Of a stretch of 64,000 nt of DNA, positions 54,242 to 64,000 are shown one piece after another. The stretch comes from Granulicella arctica (GTDB lineage Bacteria > Acidobacteriota > Terriglobia > Terriglobales > Acidobacteriaceae): positions 558,001 through 622,000 of the forward strand of contig NZ_JACCCW010000001.1 in NCBI RefSeq assembly GCF_013410065.1, written 5' to 3'. Position numbers and translations under genes: made by a program. The stretch's first letter is position 1; each line of letters opens with the position of its first letter. Below the pieces are notes generated by a model. It saw nothing but the letters and a program-made list of their open reading frames with translations. It had not been told where the DNA came from and ran no database searches.

Positions 54242-55426
54242 GTGAGAGTCACCGATACTATCGCATCTTCTACTGAGCCAAGTGTGGGCTTCCCTTCGCG
54301 GCGGCTGACGATGGCTTCGACGGTGATGATCTCTACATTGTTTATGCTGACTGGGGTCGGGGTCGCGTTGCTGGGGGCGGTGCTGCCTGCGATTCTTGCG
54401 CACTGGTCGCTTGAAGACCGCGGCGGTGGCCTGCTGTTTTTGCTGGCGTGGATCGGATCGACGCTGGGGGCACTGGCGAGCCGAGGAAAACCTGCCGGCT
54501 CGGTCGCTCGGGGGGCTCTGCTGACGGCGCTGGCTTGTTTTGCGCTGATCTATGCGGGACACGATGCTCTGTTTCCGCTGATCTTCTGCTATGGGCTCGG
54601 GTTGGGGATCACGATGACCTCGATCAGTCTGTTGCGATCGCAACGCGAGGCGGAGCGCCGTCCGCAGGAGATGAACCGGTTGAACATGCTGTGGGCGTTG
54701 GGGGCGCTGGCCTGTCCGACGCTGGCGGAGCATGCTTTGCGCACGTCGAGCATCGCCTATCTGTTCGCGATGCTGGGTTGTTGTTTTGCTGTGCTGGTGG
54801 TGTGGACAGTTGCGGTGGAGATGCGCTTCCCTAGCCCGGGCATCGTCACGACGGAAGAACGGGGGATGTCACTGCCTCCGCTGCCGGTGTTGCTGGGGTT
54901 GATCTCGGCGCTGGTGGTGGGCGTCGAGAGCTCGATCGGTGGATGGCTGACGACGTATGTGAAGCGGGCAGACCATAGCGTGGCGGGAGCGGTGACGGCG
55001 ACATCGGCGTTCTGGGCAGGGCTGCTAATCAGCCGGGCTCTGCACTCAACGTCGCTGATGACGCGGCTGCCGACGAGGCGAATCTTCCGGCTGCACCTTG
55101 GGCTGGTGGCAGTGTGTACTGCGGCTGTGTGTGCGACGCGCATTGGCGCGCTGTTGCTGCCGTTGGCGTTCTTTGTGGGGTTTGGTTTGGGGCCGCTGTA
55201 TCCGCTGCTGCTGGCGCTGGTGTTGCCACGGTTTCGCGGCAATCGTGTGTTTGTGATGGCGGGACTGGGCTCCGCTATCTTTCCGTGGATGACGGGACTG
55301 GTTTCGACTCACTTTGGATCGCTGCGCGCAGGACTGACGGTGCCGTGTGTGGCTGCGTGCGTGCTGGTACTGCTGATGGTGTGGGCTATGCGGTATCTGC
55401 GCGGAGAGGCTACTGCGTTACGGTGA
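54242..55426 (+). CDS. MFS transporter, fucose-permease-like
   Basis: 394-aa facilitator with 12 hydrophobic helices. GVGVALLGAVLPAILAHW near the first helix and the paired-repeat layout resemble the FHS/FucP-like group. It may import a sugar, which would suit the GH3 remnant and GH18 gene nearby (inference). GTG 54242 is provisional; ATG 54311 is an alternative. Confidence 0.8.
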   Translation: MRVTDTIASSTEPSVGFPSRRLTMASTVMISTLFMLTGVGVALLGAVLPAILAHWSLEDRGGGLLFLLAWIGSTLGALASRGKPAGSVARGALLTALACFALIYAGHDALFPLIFCYGLGLGITMTSISLLRSQREAERRPQEMNRLNMLWALGALACPTLAEHALRTSSIAYLFAMLGCCFAVLVVWTVAVEMRFPSPGIVTTEERGMSLPPLPVLLGLISALVVGVESSIGGWLTTYVKRADHSVAGAVTATSAFWAGLLISRALHSTSLMTRLPTRRIFRLHLGLVAVCTAAVCATRIGALLLPLAFFVGFGLGPLYPLLLALVLPRFRGNRVFVMAGLGSAIFPWMTGLVSTHFGSLRAGLTVPCVAACVLVLLMVWAMRYLRGEATALR

Positions 55427-55640
55427 AGGCCAGGTGGTCGGAGGCGTTCGAGTCCTGACCGGTCCAGAGGTCGAATGCACCGGGCTCGATGGACCAGCGA
55501 TGGGTTTGCGGGCTCCAGAAGCCTAGCTCGTTGGTGTCGAGCGGAAGGATGACGGTGCGGCTCTCACCAGCATTGAGAGTGACGCGCCGAGCGACGATGC
55601 CAGCGAAGCGGCGATGCGTGGATGATGGTTCCATGGGGCA
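55410..55640 (-). pseudogene. GH3 beta-glucosidase, C-terminal (fibronectin-III-like) remnant
   Basis: The minus-strand frame holds RRVTLNAGESRTVILPLDTN and ELGFWSPQTHRWSIEPGAFD followed by a FTVTQ end. This is the Fn3-like C-terminal domain found at the end of GH3 beta-glucosidases and xylosidases. The catalytic domains are absent; the frame runs upstream into unrelated sequence. The end overlaps the MFS gene stop. It is a leftover of a deleted gene. Confidence 0.65.
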
Positions 55641-55724
55641 GGGCTCCTTGAGCGGTAAAGATGGGATGAAGAAGCGTGGCGTAAAATTTCGCGACGCTAT
55701 CCAGGAACGATGTGCTCGCGTGAA

Positions 55725-55756
55725 GGACAAATAGACAAGCGTTTGTCTATTTGTCC
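55725..55756. promoter_or_regulatory. 14-bp perfect inverted repeat, candidate operator
   Basis: GGACAAATAGACAA and TTGTCTATTTGTCC are exact complements around a 4-bp centre, just upstream of the truncated GH3 frame. It may be the operator of the lost gene. Confidence 0.5.
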
Positions 55757-56007
55757 ATGCCTAGCTGATCGATGCGGGAGTGCACGAGAAAATCGTAGTC
55801 TAAGACCCAGCACTGGGCAGCTCATCTTATCCAAAGAATGGAACGAGAGCGCTCTTGATAGGCTGGATCATGAATTTTATACCTTATGTGGGATCGAGGC
55901 GGAAGGGCGCTCGGTAGGACTTTGGCCGCTTTGTGTTTCACGGGCGCTCGATTGTTGACCATTGCCATGGCTATGTTGGAGAGCAACACTCCACTTTTCG
56001 GCACAAA
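55757..56007. other. Intergenic region
   Basis: About 250 bp without a recognisable intact gene between the GH3 remnant and the GH18 terminator. Confidence 0.35.
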
Positions 56008-56033
56008 ATGGCGGCTCCTTTAAGAGCCGCCAT
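56008..56033 (-). terminator. Terminator of the GH18 gene
   Basis: ATGGCGGCTC and GAGCCGCCAT form a 10-bp stem with a 6-nt loop; on the minus strand it is followed by TTTTGTG. It lies 35 bp past the GH18 stop. Confidence 0.75.
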
Positions 56034-56068
56034 GCAGATATTTCCATGATTGATGTAGCGCGTGCCGA

Positions 56069-57121
56069 TTACTTGCGATCCGGCAGTGTCGTCCAGATCG
56101 CCGGATCTTCTTCCCCGAGCACCCAGGAGCAGATGCCAGCCAAGCCGTTCTGCTTTGCGAGCGTGTAGCGATCGTTGAAGGCTCGCTTGTCGGTGTAGAA
56201 GATCCATTCGCGCATCTGGTCGCGATAGAAGAAGAACCATGGGGCATGATCCTGCTCGTCCCACTGCTCTTTGCCGCCGTAGGTGTCGCGCAGATAGATG
56301 GCGTTGGGCTGCGAGATGTACTCCGCTGTGCTGTTGGGCTTCTTGGTTTTTTCGTCCATGCCAGGGTCGCCGGTGAACCAGTGATAGCCGTAGAGAGATA
56401 TGCCGAACGAGAGCTTGTTCCTGGGCACGAACTTGAGTGCGTACTCGAGGTTCTGGGTGGTCCAGATCCAGCCGCCTACGGGGCCGGGTGTGGTCCAGCG
56501 GGTGTGCTGGTCGTAGGTCATGAGGCAGAGGAGATCGACCGACTCTCCGAGCGCCTTGAGATCGTATGCGCCGCGCCACTCTTCGTAGATCCACTTGCCG
56601 AATGCTGTGCTGCCGGCGTGTCCGGGTGCGTTGGGGACGACGGCGATCTGGAGCTGTAGATGCTCTTTGTGGAGTACGTCGGCGGTCTTTTTGACCATGG
56701 CGGAAAGCGCGTCGCGATCGGTCCACATAACGTCTTCGACGTCGTACTGGATGCCGTCGTAGCCGTTCTCTTTGCACTCGCGGACGAAGGCCCGGTTCAT
56801 CTCGTCCTGCGCCTTCTCATCGTTGGCCAGCTTGTGGATGCCGTCCTTGTTGAAGAGGGCGAAGATGGGCACGATGGAGATGTGCGACTGCTTCGCGACG
56901 CGGAGTACATCGGGCTGAGGCTCGCCGGTGACGAGGCCGTTCTCGTCGATGCTGTACCAGGTGGGCGAGATGATGTCGATCTTGTCCTTGTGTTCCATAA
57001 AGGAGTGAACGGAGGGGGCACCGTCTCCCATGTAGAAGAGTGTTTTGGTCTGCGCCACTGCGGGTGTCTGGCTCCAGACTGCTGTTGCTCCTAGCAGGAA
57101 AAGGCAGATGAGCTTCTTCAT
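56069..57121 (-). CDS. Glycoside hydrolase family 18 (chitinase-like)
   Basis: 350-aa secreted enzyme. A signal peptide (MKKLICLFLLGATAVWSQ start) is followed by a GH18 TIM barrel. The catalytic strand reads DGIQYDVED (122-130), matching D-x-x-D-x-D-x-E with the acid E129. VDLLCLMTYDQHT gives the Met-Tyr-Asp of the active site, and the C-terminal GLAGICSWVLGEED is typical. It should cleave beta-1,4-GlcNAc links in chitin or peptidoglycan; the YaaH/CFLE-like branch is possible. ATG 57121 is used because the longer frame (57208) lacks a signal peptide. It follows the TonB receptor pseudogene by 92 bp. Confidence 0.85.
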   Translation of the reverse strand: MKKLICLFLLGATAVWSQTPAVAQTKTLFYMGDGAPSVHSFMEHKDKIDIISPTWYSIDENGLVTGEPQPDVLRVAKQSHISIVPIFALFNKDGIHKLANDEKAQDEMNRAFVRECKENGYDGIQYDVEDVMWTDRDALSAMVKKTADVLHKEHLQLQIAVVPNAPGHAGSTAFGKWIYEEWRGAYDLKALGESVDLLCLMTYDQHTRWTTPGPVGGWIWTTQNLEYALKFVPRNKLSFGISLYGYHWFTGDPGMDEKTKKPNSTAEYISQPNAIYLRDTYGGKEQWDEQDHAPWFFFYRDQMREWIFYTDKRAFNDRYTLAKQNGLAGICSWVLGEEDPAIWTTLPDRK

Positions 57122-57213
57122 TCGATCTCTCGATTCAAGGGTGATTGCTTCATGAAAAAAAAGGGCCGGAGAATGAATTCTCTCCGGCCCAAGGAATATA
57201 CCAGTCATCCTGC

Positions 57214-60200
57214 TTAGAATGCGTAGTGCAAGGAGAACTGGATCTGACGCTGGGGCGAACGAACGTCGCTGATCTGACCGAAGTTGCTGTCGGCGATCCC
57301 GTTGTCAGGGTTCTTGTAGCTGGCGATGTTGAAGGCGTTGAAGAAATCCGCGCGGAACTCGAGCGCCTGTTCGTGGTAGATGGTGAAGGCCTTACCGGCG
57401 GTGAGGTCGATCTGCTCGTAGCCGGGGGCACGCTCGGTGCCTACGGCGGCGGAGCCGAACTCATTGCCGGTGGTGGGGCCATAGGCACAACCGTACGATT
57501 GCGCCGAAGTCGTAGTGCAGCCGTTGATGGTCTTTGTGATGGTGACACCATTCGTCACGGTTTTGATCGGGACAGGGTGATTGACTGTATTGTCAGTGCC
57601 GAACCAGTTGTTCAGAGTACGGTTGGCGATCTTCAGGTGTTGGTAGTGGTTGGCACGAGCGGTCTTGTTGTTGACGCTCGTGCTGTTTGGGCCGGTGATA
57701 GTAACGGGCAGACCGGAGTAGGCCATCGCCGTTCCGGTGATCTTCCAGCCGCCTGCGACCTCATTGACGAGCCAGTTCGAGTTGCCGCCGAACTGCTTTC
57801 CGTGACCGAAGGGCAGCGCATAGACAGCGGTAGCACTCATGTTGTGACGGGTATCAAAGCCGCTCGGACCGTAGTCCGCATGACCGTTATAGCCGTTCTG
57901 CCAGTAGGGGCTTGCCCCGTTGACGCTAGCGGTGCCGAAGAAGCCAGGATTGTTGGTCATCGCCTTGGCGAAGGTGTAGTTGATCTGGTATTCCAGACCG
58001 TTGCTTTGGCGGCGACGCATCTGAAGCTGCGCGGCGTTGTAGTTCATCATCGATTCCGTTTCAGTCACGACGACGCTTCCATTCTGTCCAACCAGCGTGG
58101 CATAAGGAGCTGTGGTTCCCGGTGCGGTGAGCTGGTTGCCAGCGCGGGCATCGATCAAATGCTGCCCGGTCTGGCCAACGTAGCCCAAAACAACCGAGGT
58201 CTTGTTGTCGAGCTGGTACTCCGTCGAGAGCGTGAACTCCTGAATGAAGGCCGGCTTGAGGTGCTTATCCCAGGCACGGTAGGTGTTGCTTGAGAGGCTA
58301 CCGGAGACGTCTGTCGGGATTGCGGTCTGGACGGTCAGCGGAGTTCCGGCGCTGGTTGCGGATGCGGCAACTGCCGTGTAGGTATACGCAGGCTGGAACG
58401 GAGGATTAAAGTTGAGACGCAGATTCGCGCCGGTGCCTTCAAGGTAGTTGGTGATGCCGTAGCCGCCGCGAATAACCATGCGTGGCTTCGGCTGGTAGGA
58501 GAAGCCGACACGTGGCATAAAGTTGGTATAGGTGGGGTGGTAGAGGGCGCGAGCATCGCCAAAGGCAGCGGCTGCACCGGCTGCGCCGGCCTCGTAGTAG
58601 ACACCAGTGGTGAGATCGACGTTGCCCTGCTTGTTATTGACCTCGTAGATCGGCTGGTCGAACTCATAACGCATGCCGAGGTTGAGGGTCAAGTTCGACG
58701 TCACCTTCCAGTCGTCCTGGATAAAGGCAGCGTCGCGGTACTGGCGCTGACCGGAACGGCCAACATCTCCGGCGATACCGGCGTAGTAGATGTTGTTGGT
58801 CACGAAGTCCGCTACGTTCGATCCGGTAAAGGCACCTGCGTACTGAATTCGTCCCATGACACCGTCGTTACCAGGATAGAAGTTGTTTTGCTGGTAGCGG
58901 AGAATCTCCACACCAACCTTGACGTTGTGCTTGTTGAGCTGAAGCGACAGATCGTCGCCGTAGGTGAAGGTATTATCGATCAGGCTGCTGCCGCCTCCGA
59001 AGGTGCCGAAGTTCGTGTAGTAGGTCTGGTTGGAGGCAGACTGACCAGAAATAGCCTGACTATTCGAAAAGTCCTGCAACGCGAACCCGGGGTAAGGCTG
59101 AGCCGCATTGATGCCAACGATGGAGTTGCCATTGGTGCCGAAAACTCCGGTGGTGTCTTGAGGAATGCTCTGGACCCAGCGGACACGCGACCAACCGCCG
59201 CGGGCCTCATTGACGATGCGCGGCGAGAAGGTGTGGACCCAGTTGAGCGCTATACCCTTGAAGGGATAACTGTTTGTCCCTGGGAAAGTAATAGCGATGG
59301 GCGTCTTCGGCGTTGCATCCGCAGCCTCACCCTGCGAGTAGCGGGCCATGATGGAGTCATGCGCACTGAGGGTGTAATCGATCTTCACGTCGCCCTGATC
59401 GTTGCGCACAGTGTTGCGATAGGTGCCGATGTAGTTGTCCAGAGCGATGGATTTGAGAGCCGGTGTCTGATTCGGAAGCGGATAGAGCTCAGGATGAGCG
59501 AAAAGGTAGATCGCGACAGGGTTGGTGATCGGAACCTGATTGTTGGTGTAAGCAACCTGTCCCTGACCGGCGACATAGTGGGTGAGCTGAACGGGCAACG
59601 CAGAGAAGTCGCCCTTGCGGAAAGCCGCCGGAATAACCGAAGCCGCCTCGGTTCCGCCCTTGTGGTAACGAGATGCCGAATAGTCCACAAAGAAGAAGAG
59701 CTTGTCCTTCTTGATGGGCCGCCGAAGGTGCCACCAAAGATGGTCTGGGTGAAGGGCTGACGCGGGTTGCCAGCGGCCTTGTTGGCCCAGGTGTTGGCGT
59801 CTAGATTGTAGTTCTCGAGAAAGGCGAAGGCCGATCCATGGTAGTGGTTAGTACCGCTCTTGAGGACCGCGACCACGTCGCCGCCGTTGACGTTGCCGTA
59901 CTCGGCTCCGGCGTTCGAGGTAATGACGGTAAGGTTCTCGATCGCGTCGGGGCTGGGGTTGTAGCCGATGACATTGTTGATGGTCTCGTTGATCTCGATA
60001 CCGTCGAGCAGGTAGTTGTTCGTCTGGTTGCGGTTGCCGTTGACTGAGACTTGACCGCCCTGGTTGGTGTCGCGCTCGATCGCGTTGGTGTTCGACATGC
60101 TGGTGGGCTCGGTTGCAACTGCGCCGGGCAGGAACATCGTGATGGACGAGAAGTTGCGCCCGTTCAGCGGGAGATTCTGGATCGTGTTCGCGGTAAAGGT

Positions 60201-60620
60201 CGTGGTCAGCGTCGAGTTGTCGGTGTCGAGGATCGGCTGAAGCTGATCGGTGACGGTGACAGTCTGGTTCGACTCACCGATCTCGAGATGGCCGTCGATC
60301 TTGGCGACCTGATCCACTTCCAGCGTGAAGGGGGCAGTGGTGAGGCTCTTGAAGCCCTTCTCCTGGATGGTGATCGTGTACTGACCGATCTGGAGGAAGC
60401 GCGCACTGTATTGGCCATCGCCGTTGGTCGTGGCCGTGGTAACGACGCCAGTCGAGACGTTCTTGATCAGGATGGTGGCGTTGGGGAGAATCGCGCCGGT
60501 GGAGTCAGTGACGGTACCGTTGACGGACGCGGTAATCGTCTGGGCCTGTGCTGCTGAATTGGCCAAACAAAGACAGCTGAAAAAAGCTGCGCTCAGTACG
60601 GCTTTACGGGTGAGGAACAT
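57214..60620 (-). pseudogene. TonB-dependent receptor, Oar-like, frameshifted
   Basis: One receptor of about 1120 codons split by a single-base loss near 59716-59722. The first frame (60620 to the shift) has a signal peptide, a carboxypeptidase-regulatory domain (GTVTDSTGAILPNATI), a plug (NLPLNGRNFSSITMFLPG, YLLDGIEINETINN, LKSGTNHYHGSAFAF) and runs to FGGTFGGP. Sister receptors continue IKKDKLFFFVDY, and that sequence resumes one frame away and continues to the LHYAF end at 57214. The GH18 gene follows and a DeoR regulator precedes it, suggesting a chitin or polysaccharide uptake unit. It is either a real pseudogene or a sequencing error in a C-run. Confidence 0.85.
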
Positions 60621-60978
60621 AATAGGTAGGTCTCCTGGACGCTCTGTAAATAAAGATAAGAAGGCTGATATGGGTTAGAACAAGCAAAATTTTGTTCAAA
60701 ACATGCCAATGTGAACAGAATTGGTCTAGTGAATGAAATTATCTCTTGAATCGCATCGTTTTCAAGGGGGTCGTGCGGTTATCGACGTAAAAATGGCTAG
60801 TTGCCCAACTTTTAGGGCAGTCGATACTTATTGAGGGTGACTTTTCTCGAGATAACGTGGAAGTAAACGTCGATTATTTCGTGAACGCTAACTCGCACGG
60901 TTGAGCACCGCACTCGGAGTGGCTCTCGCCGCAAAGAGCAGATCTGTCGTCTGTGTGCTTCAGAGCGCCTTGGTGGGC
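60621..60978. other. Promoter region between DeoR gene and TonB receptor
   Basis: 358 bp, A+T-richer than the genes. An ACGTCGAT octamer occurs in opposite orientations near 60781-60788 and 60871-60878, a possible pair of regulator sites about 90 bp apart. No gene. Confidence 0.35.
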
Positions 60979-61764
60979 TCAGGCACGGATGACTTGAATT
61001 CCGAGAGCGATGATCGCGTCGTACTTCTCCTGCGATAGATCGAGGTCAGTGACTAGCATATGGATGCTCGAAAGAGGGCAGATGAGGGCCGGGCTAACCG
61101 TTCCGATCTTGGTGGAATCCGCGACAGCGATGACCTGTTTCGCCTGGCGGATCATCGCGCGAGAGACGGTTGCCTCTTCTACCTCAAGGGTGGTTGCGCC
61201 GCGCTCGAGATCGAAGCCGGTGACACCTAGAAATACCTTGTCCAGATAGACATCGTTCAATGTGTTCAGTGCGGCCTGCCCTGCAAGCGCAAAGGTCCAG
61301 GCCCATCTCAGCGTGCCACCCGTCAGCGTTGTTTTGATCGCGGGTTGGTTGCACAGCTCCATGCCGATGTTGAGGGCGTTCGTCACGACGTGGATGCCGC
61401 GGCGGTGGCGCAGGGATCGACCGATTTGGGTGGTGGTGGTGCCTGCGGTGAGCCCGACCGTCTCTTTTTCGTGGATCATCTCGGCAGCGGCGAGGCCGAT
61501 GCGCCGCTTTTGGTCCGCAGACCGCAGCTCGCGGGCCTGGAAGGAGGTGTCGTGCCGGAACGGCTCATAGAGGAGCGGCTCGACCAGCGTCGCACCGCCA
61601 TGTGTGCGCAGAACCAGCCCACGCTTTTCCAGCCGGTTCAAGTCGCGACGAATGCTCGGGGCCGATGTTCCTACCTGCTCTACGAGCTCTTCGACTGTAA
61701 TATCGCCTGCTCGCAGCAGGGCTCGCATGATCCGGTCACCGCGTTCATCGGTTTTCGCTGACAT
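60979..61764 (-). CDS. DeoR/GlpR-family transcriptional regulator
   Basis: 261 aa. The N-terminal winged helix (about 8-60) includes SAPSIRRDLNRLEKRG and RTHGGAT, followed by the DeoR sensor domain with GLTAGTTTTQIGRSL (binding loop for a phosphosugar) and DKVFLGVTGFD. DeoR proteins usually repress sugar-catabolic genes until a phosphorylated sugar binds. It lies just upstream of the frameshifted TonB receptor and GH18 gene on the same strand and may regulate them. Confidence 0.9.
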   Translation of the reverse strand: MSAKTDERGDRIMRALLRAGDITVEELVEQVGTSAPSIRRDLNRLEKRGLVLRTHGGATLVEPLLYEPFRHDTSFQARELRSADQKRRIGLAAAEMIHEKETVGLTAGTTTTQIGRSLRHRRGIHVVTNALNIGMELCNQPAIKTTLTGGTLRWAWTFALAGQAALNTLNDVYLDKVFLGVTGFDLERGATTLEVEEATVSRAMIRQAKQVIAVADSTKIGTVSPALICPLSSIHMLVTDLDLSQEKYDAIIALGIQVIRA

Positions 61765-61938
61765 AAAAGAAGTTATTTCCTCCGAGCTCAGGATTCCAGT
61801 GTAAACCGCTCAGAAATTTCGCAAGAATTGGCCTTTATCTCTCGGCATATGTGCATTATTTTGATTGAAATATAGGGTAATATTCAGTCGATATTGGAAT
61901 GTTATACGTCCTGTTTCATTTTTAGGGGATGCTTAACG

Positions 61939-61975
61939 AGACAGTCCCGAACGCTGGTTGCGTTCGGGACTGTCT
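61939..61975. terminator. Strong hairpin between TonB receptor and DeoR gene
   Basis: A perfect 16-bp stem (61939-61954 with 61960-61975) and a 5-nt loop, 22 bp past the stop of the minus-strand receptor at 61998. It separates that unit from the DeoR gene. Confidence 0.7.
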
Positions 61976-61997
61976 TGGTTTTATGCCGGTTTAGCTG

Positions 61998-64000
61998 TTA
62001 GTAGAGGATTTTGACGCCGAACTGGATGATGCGCGGCTCAAAGGTGCTGGTGATCTGGCCGCCTGTGGTTGCGGACGGCGCACCCAGCGTACCGCCGATC
62101 GTGCCAGGCAGATAGAGGTTGGTGTGATTGAGTATGTTATAGAACTCCGTACGGAACTCGACCTTCAGGCTCTCGATGGGTGTGGCGAATTTCTTATTGA
62201 GGGCAAGATCGGTCTGATAGAACGGCGTATTTCGGAGAGGATTGCGCGATGCGTCTCCGAACGGGCTCTGGAGAACATTGTTGATCGTGGTTGCAGGCAG
62301 GGCAAACGCCGCCGGGTTGACGTATTGGATATAGCCGCTGGTTCCCGATACCTGCTTGTTCAGGATCTGCTTCACGCCGGGGATGACGTTCGGACGGTAC
62401 TCATTCGCACCACGATACGTCGCAGAGATCTGCTGGGAGACCTGATTGGCAGAGCCGGGGCTATAGGTAAGGTTGAAGGGCGTGCCCGCCTGCATGGTGT
62501 TGATGGTGCTGATCTGCCAGCCACCGATCACTCCATCGACGAGAGGGTTGGAGGAGCCGAGGTACTTGCGACCGCGTCCGATAGGCAGCTCGTAGACGAT
62601 GCTGGTGACGTTGGCAACGGGCAGGTTGTAGTCCGACTGCGCGTAATCGGCGCCGATGTTGTTCCCATCCTGAGGCGACGGCGTGTTGCCTTCGAGTGAG
62701 GCGCTGGCGTTATCGAGCGCATGAGACCAAGTGAAGGAGTTCAACAGGGTGAGCCCCCGAACGAAGCGCTCCTCGTACTTGACCTGTAGGGAGTTGTAGT
62801 TGGAGTGGAACTCGTTGAGGGCTTCGGTGATGTCCGAGGGCCAGTTGCCGAACGGGCGTGTGAATTTGCCATTCGTCAGGATGGACGGGTTCTTCTGGTT
62901 TGCATTGAGGAAGCCCTGTAGCTTGAGGCCGCGATTACCGACATAGGCGATATCGAGGAGGGTGTTCTTGCTTAGCTCCTGCTGGACGCTGAGGAAGTAG
63001 CTCTCGACGTAGCTGTCCCTGGTGTTTTTGGGGATGTAGGTGACGTTATCCGTGGCTGAGTTGAAGGTTGTAGCAAGAGTGGACGGGAAGCCCTGATCGG
63101 CGGTTGCGTAGCAGCTTGGAGCTGTCGTGCCGACGGCAATGATTTGAGCCGGCAGGGGACTGCTACAGTGATTGGTGGTCGTCGGGGTGATCTGGCTAAC
63201 TGCGGCAAACTGGGCCTGGGGTGCGTTGATGGCGAGGATGTCACCAGAACCAGCGCGGGTGTAGTGGACGTAGCTCATGCCGAACCCGCCGCGAATCGCT
63301 GTGGTGGGAGCCACTGCGTACGCAAAACCGACGCGGGGAGCGAAGTCGTTGAGATCGGGATTGACGAGGGTGTGACCGTAGACTCCGCTGCCACTGTAGG
63401 GGGTGATGCCGTTGCCTGCCGTGGCACCAGGAGTGATGGTCAGGACAGTCTGCGAAGTGGGATCGAAGTTTGAGATGTAGTTGTTCTGCTCAGAGTAAGG
63501 CGAGCCGTACTCCCAACGGACACCGAGGTTGAGGGTGAGGTTGGGGCGGACCTTCCAGTCATCCTGAGCATAGGCGCTGTGCAGGGTCTGGCGGAGGTGG
63601 GCGACGAAGTAGTTGGCCAGCGAGTAAGAGCTGGTGTTGCCGAAGAGGAAGTCGGCCCAGTAGTTATCGGAGACAGCTTTGGGATTGCAGGTGGAAGCGG
63701 TGTCCGAGGTGGGGCATAGGCTGTAGCCCCCGCTATAGGTATAGGAGCCATAGAGCGGGTTGTTGTCGTTGACGGCCATCCAGATGTGCTCGTACTCATA
63801 GCCGAACTTCAAGGAGTGTTTGCCTTTGACCCAGGTGAAGTTCACCTTGGGGTCGAGAAGGGCTGGGTTCTGCCACTGTGGATTGGTGCTCTGACGGCCA
63901 AAGGAGGTAAAGCCGTTGATCCCGATCGAGGGCAGACCGCCAGCTACTACAGGGTTGGTGGGCAATCCGGGGATGGCGAAGGCGTTGTCGCCGATGGAGA
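61998..64000 (-). CDS. TonB-dependent receptor, Oar-like (partial, runs off window)
   Basis: C-terminal ~667 codons of an outer-membrane receptor. The frame stays open to the window edge, so the 5' end (signal, regulatory domain, plug) lies beyond 64000; a TTG at 63965 is not the start. Barrel landmarks shared with the receptor at 34534 include SLKFGYEYEHIW, AQDDWKVRPNLTLNLGVRWEYG, FAPRVGFAYAVAPTTAIRGG and a C-terminal FGVKILY. The ligand is unknown. Confidence 0.9.
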   Translation of the reverse strand, partial: SIGDNAFAIPGLPTNPVVAGGLPSIGINGFTSFGRQSTNPQWQNPALLDPKVNFTWVKGKHSLKFGYEYEHIWMAVNDNNPLYGSYTYSGGYSLCPTSDTASTCNPKAVSDNYWADFLFGNTSSYSLANYFVAHLRQTLHSAYAQDDWKVRPNLTLNLGVRWEYGSPYSEQNNYISNFDPTSQTVLTITPGATAGNGITPYSGSGVYGHTLVNPDLNDFAPRVGFAYAVAPTTAIRGGFGMSYVHYTRAGSGDILAINAPQAQFAAVSQITPTTTNHCSSPLPAQIIAVGTTAPSCYATADQGFPSTLATTFNSATDNVTYIPKNTRDSYVESYFLSVQQELSKNTLLDIAYVGNRGLKLQGFLNANQKNPSILTNGKFTRPFGNWPSDITEALNEFHSNYNSLQVKYEERFVRGLTLLNSFTWSHALDNASASLEGNTPSPQDGNNIGADYAQSDYNLPVANVTSIVYELPIGRGRKYLGSSNPLVDGVIGGWQISTINTMQAGTPFNLTYSPGSANQVSQQISATYRGANEYRPNVIPGVKQILNKQVSGTSGYIQYVNPAAFALPATTINNVLQSPFGDASRNPLRNTPFYQTDLALNKKFATPIESLKVEFRTEFYNILNHTNLYLPGTIGGTLGAPSATTGGQITSTFEPRIIQFGVKILY

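Noticed and set aside
55840..55958. Plus-strand frame with LDHEFYTLCGIEAEG resembling the tail of a DNA methylase
   Set aside because: Too short and weak to call; could be chance.

Overview
This 64-kb window reads as the chromosome of an acidobacterium (Terriglobia / Acidobacteriaceae-like, for example the Granulicella-Edaphobacter-Terriglobus group). The evidence is five very large Oar-type TonB-dependent receptors with an N-terminal carboxypeptidase-regulatory domain, a DUF1501/DUF1800 pair, MerR-TPR and winged-helix/TM/PD40 regulators, RHS genes, several glycoside hydrolases, and dispersed repeats ending in a 'tcaggatgacag'-like core. Genus assignment is inference.

Layout. 1-5.8 kb is a conserved core: the 3' end of alaS, a periplasmic AMIN/Amidase_3 cell-wall amidase, a secreted membrane-anchored protein, a self-contained promoter-to-terminator unit that could be a small RNA, a GH28 pectinase and tRNA-Thr(CGT). 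From 5.8 to 23.9 kb lies an 18-kb genomic island inserted into that tRNA gene. A 50-bp copy of the tRNA 3' half recurs at 23863-23912, followed by what looks like the tRNA's original terminator, and a tyrosine-integrase C-terminal remnant lies just inside the left end. The island holds phage debris (terminase small-subunit remnant, HNH nuclease), a DUF1800-DUF1501 operon, toxin-antitoxin genes (decayed brnT with intact brnA, orphan higA and a truncated higA copy flanking a fitAB/vapBC pair), an RHS polymorphic-toxin locus with a probable immunity gene, a MACPF-like protein and a winged-helix/TM/PD40 regulator.

24-64 kb is mostly nutrient uptake and signalling: TonB receptors (24.5, 34.5, 40.7, 57.2 and 62.0 kb), CutC, two diguanylate cyclases (one fused to a periplasmic propeller sensor), three MFS transporters plus an AmpG-like one, a 2H phosphoesterase, acyl-CoA dehydrogenase with a triple operator-like box, aquaporin Z, a YheT-type hydrolase coupled to a DUF72 protein, and tRNA-Arg, tRNA-His and tRNA-Pro. 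The right end looks like a polysaccharide-use locus: a DeoR regulator, a frameshifted TonB receptor and a GH18 hydrolase, with a GH3 C-terminal remnant nearby.

How parts work together. Receptors import oligosaccharides or other ligands released by secreted GH28/GH18 enzymes, and neighbouring DeoR and membrane-bound winged-helix proteins are candidate regulators. The island is the most unusual part: a decayed integrative element that kept conflict and stability genes. Several loci carry disabling mutations (in-frame stop in RHS, frameshift in one TonB receptor, degraded integrase, terminase and brnT).
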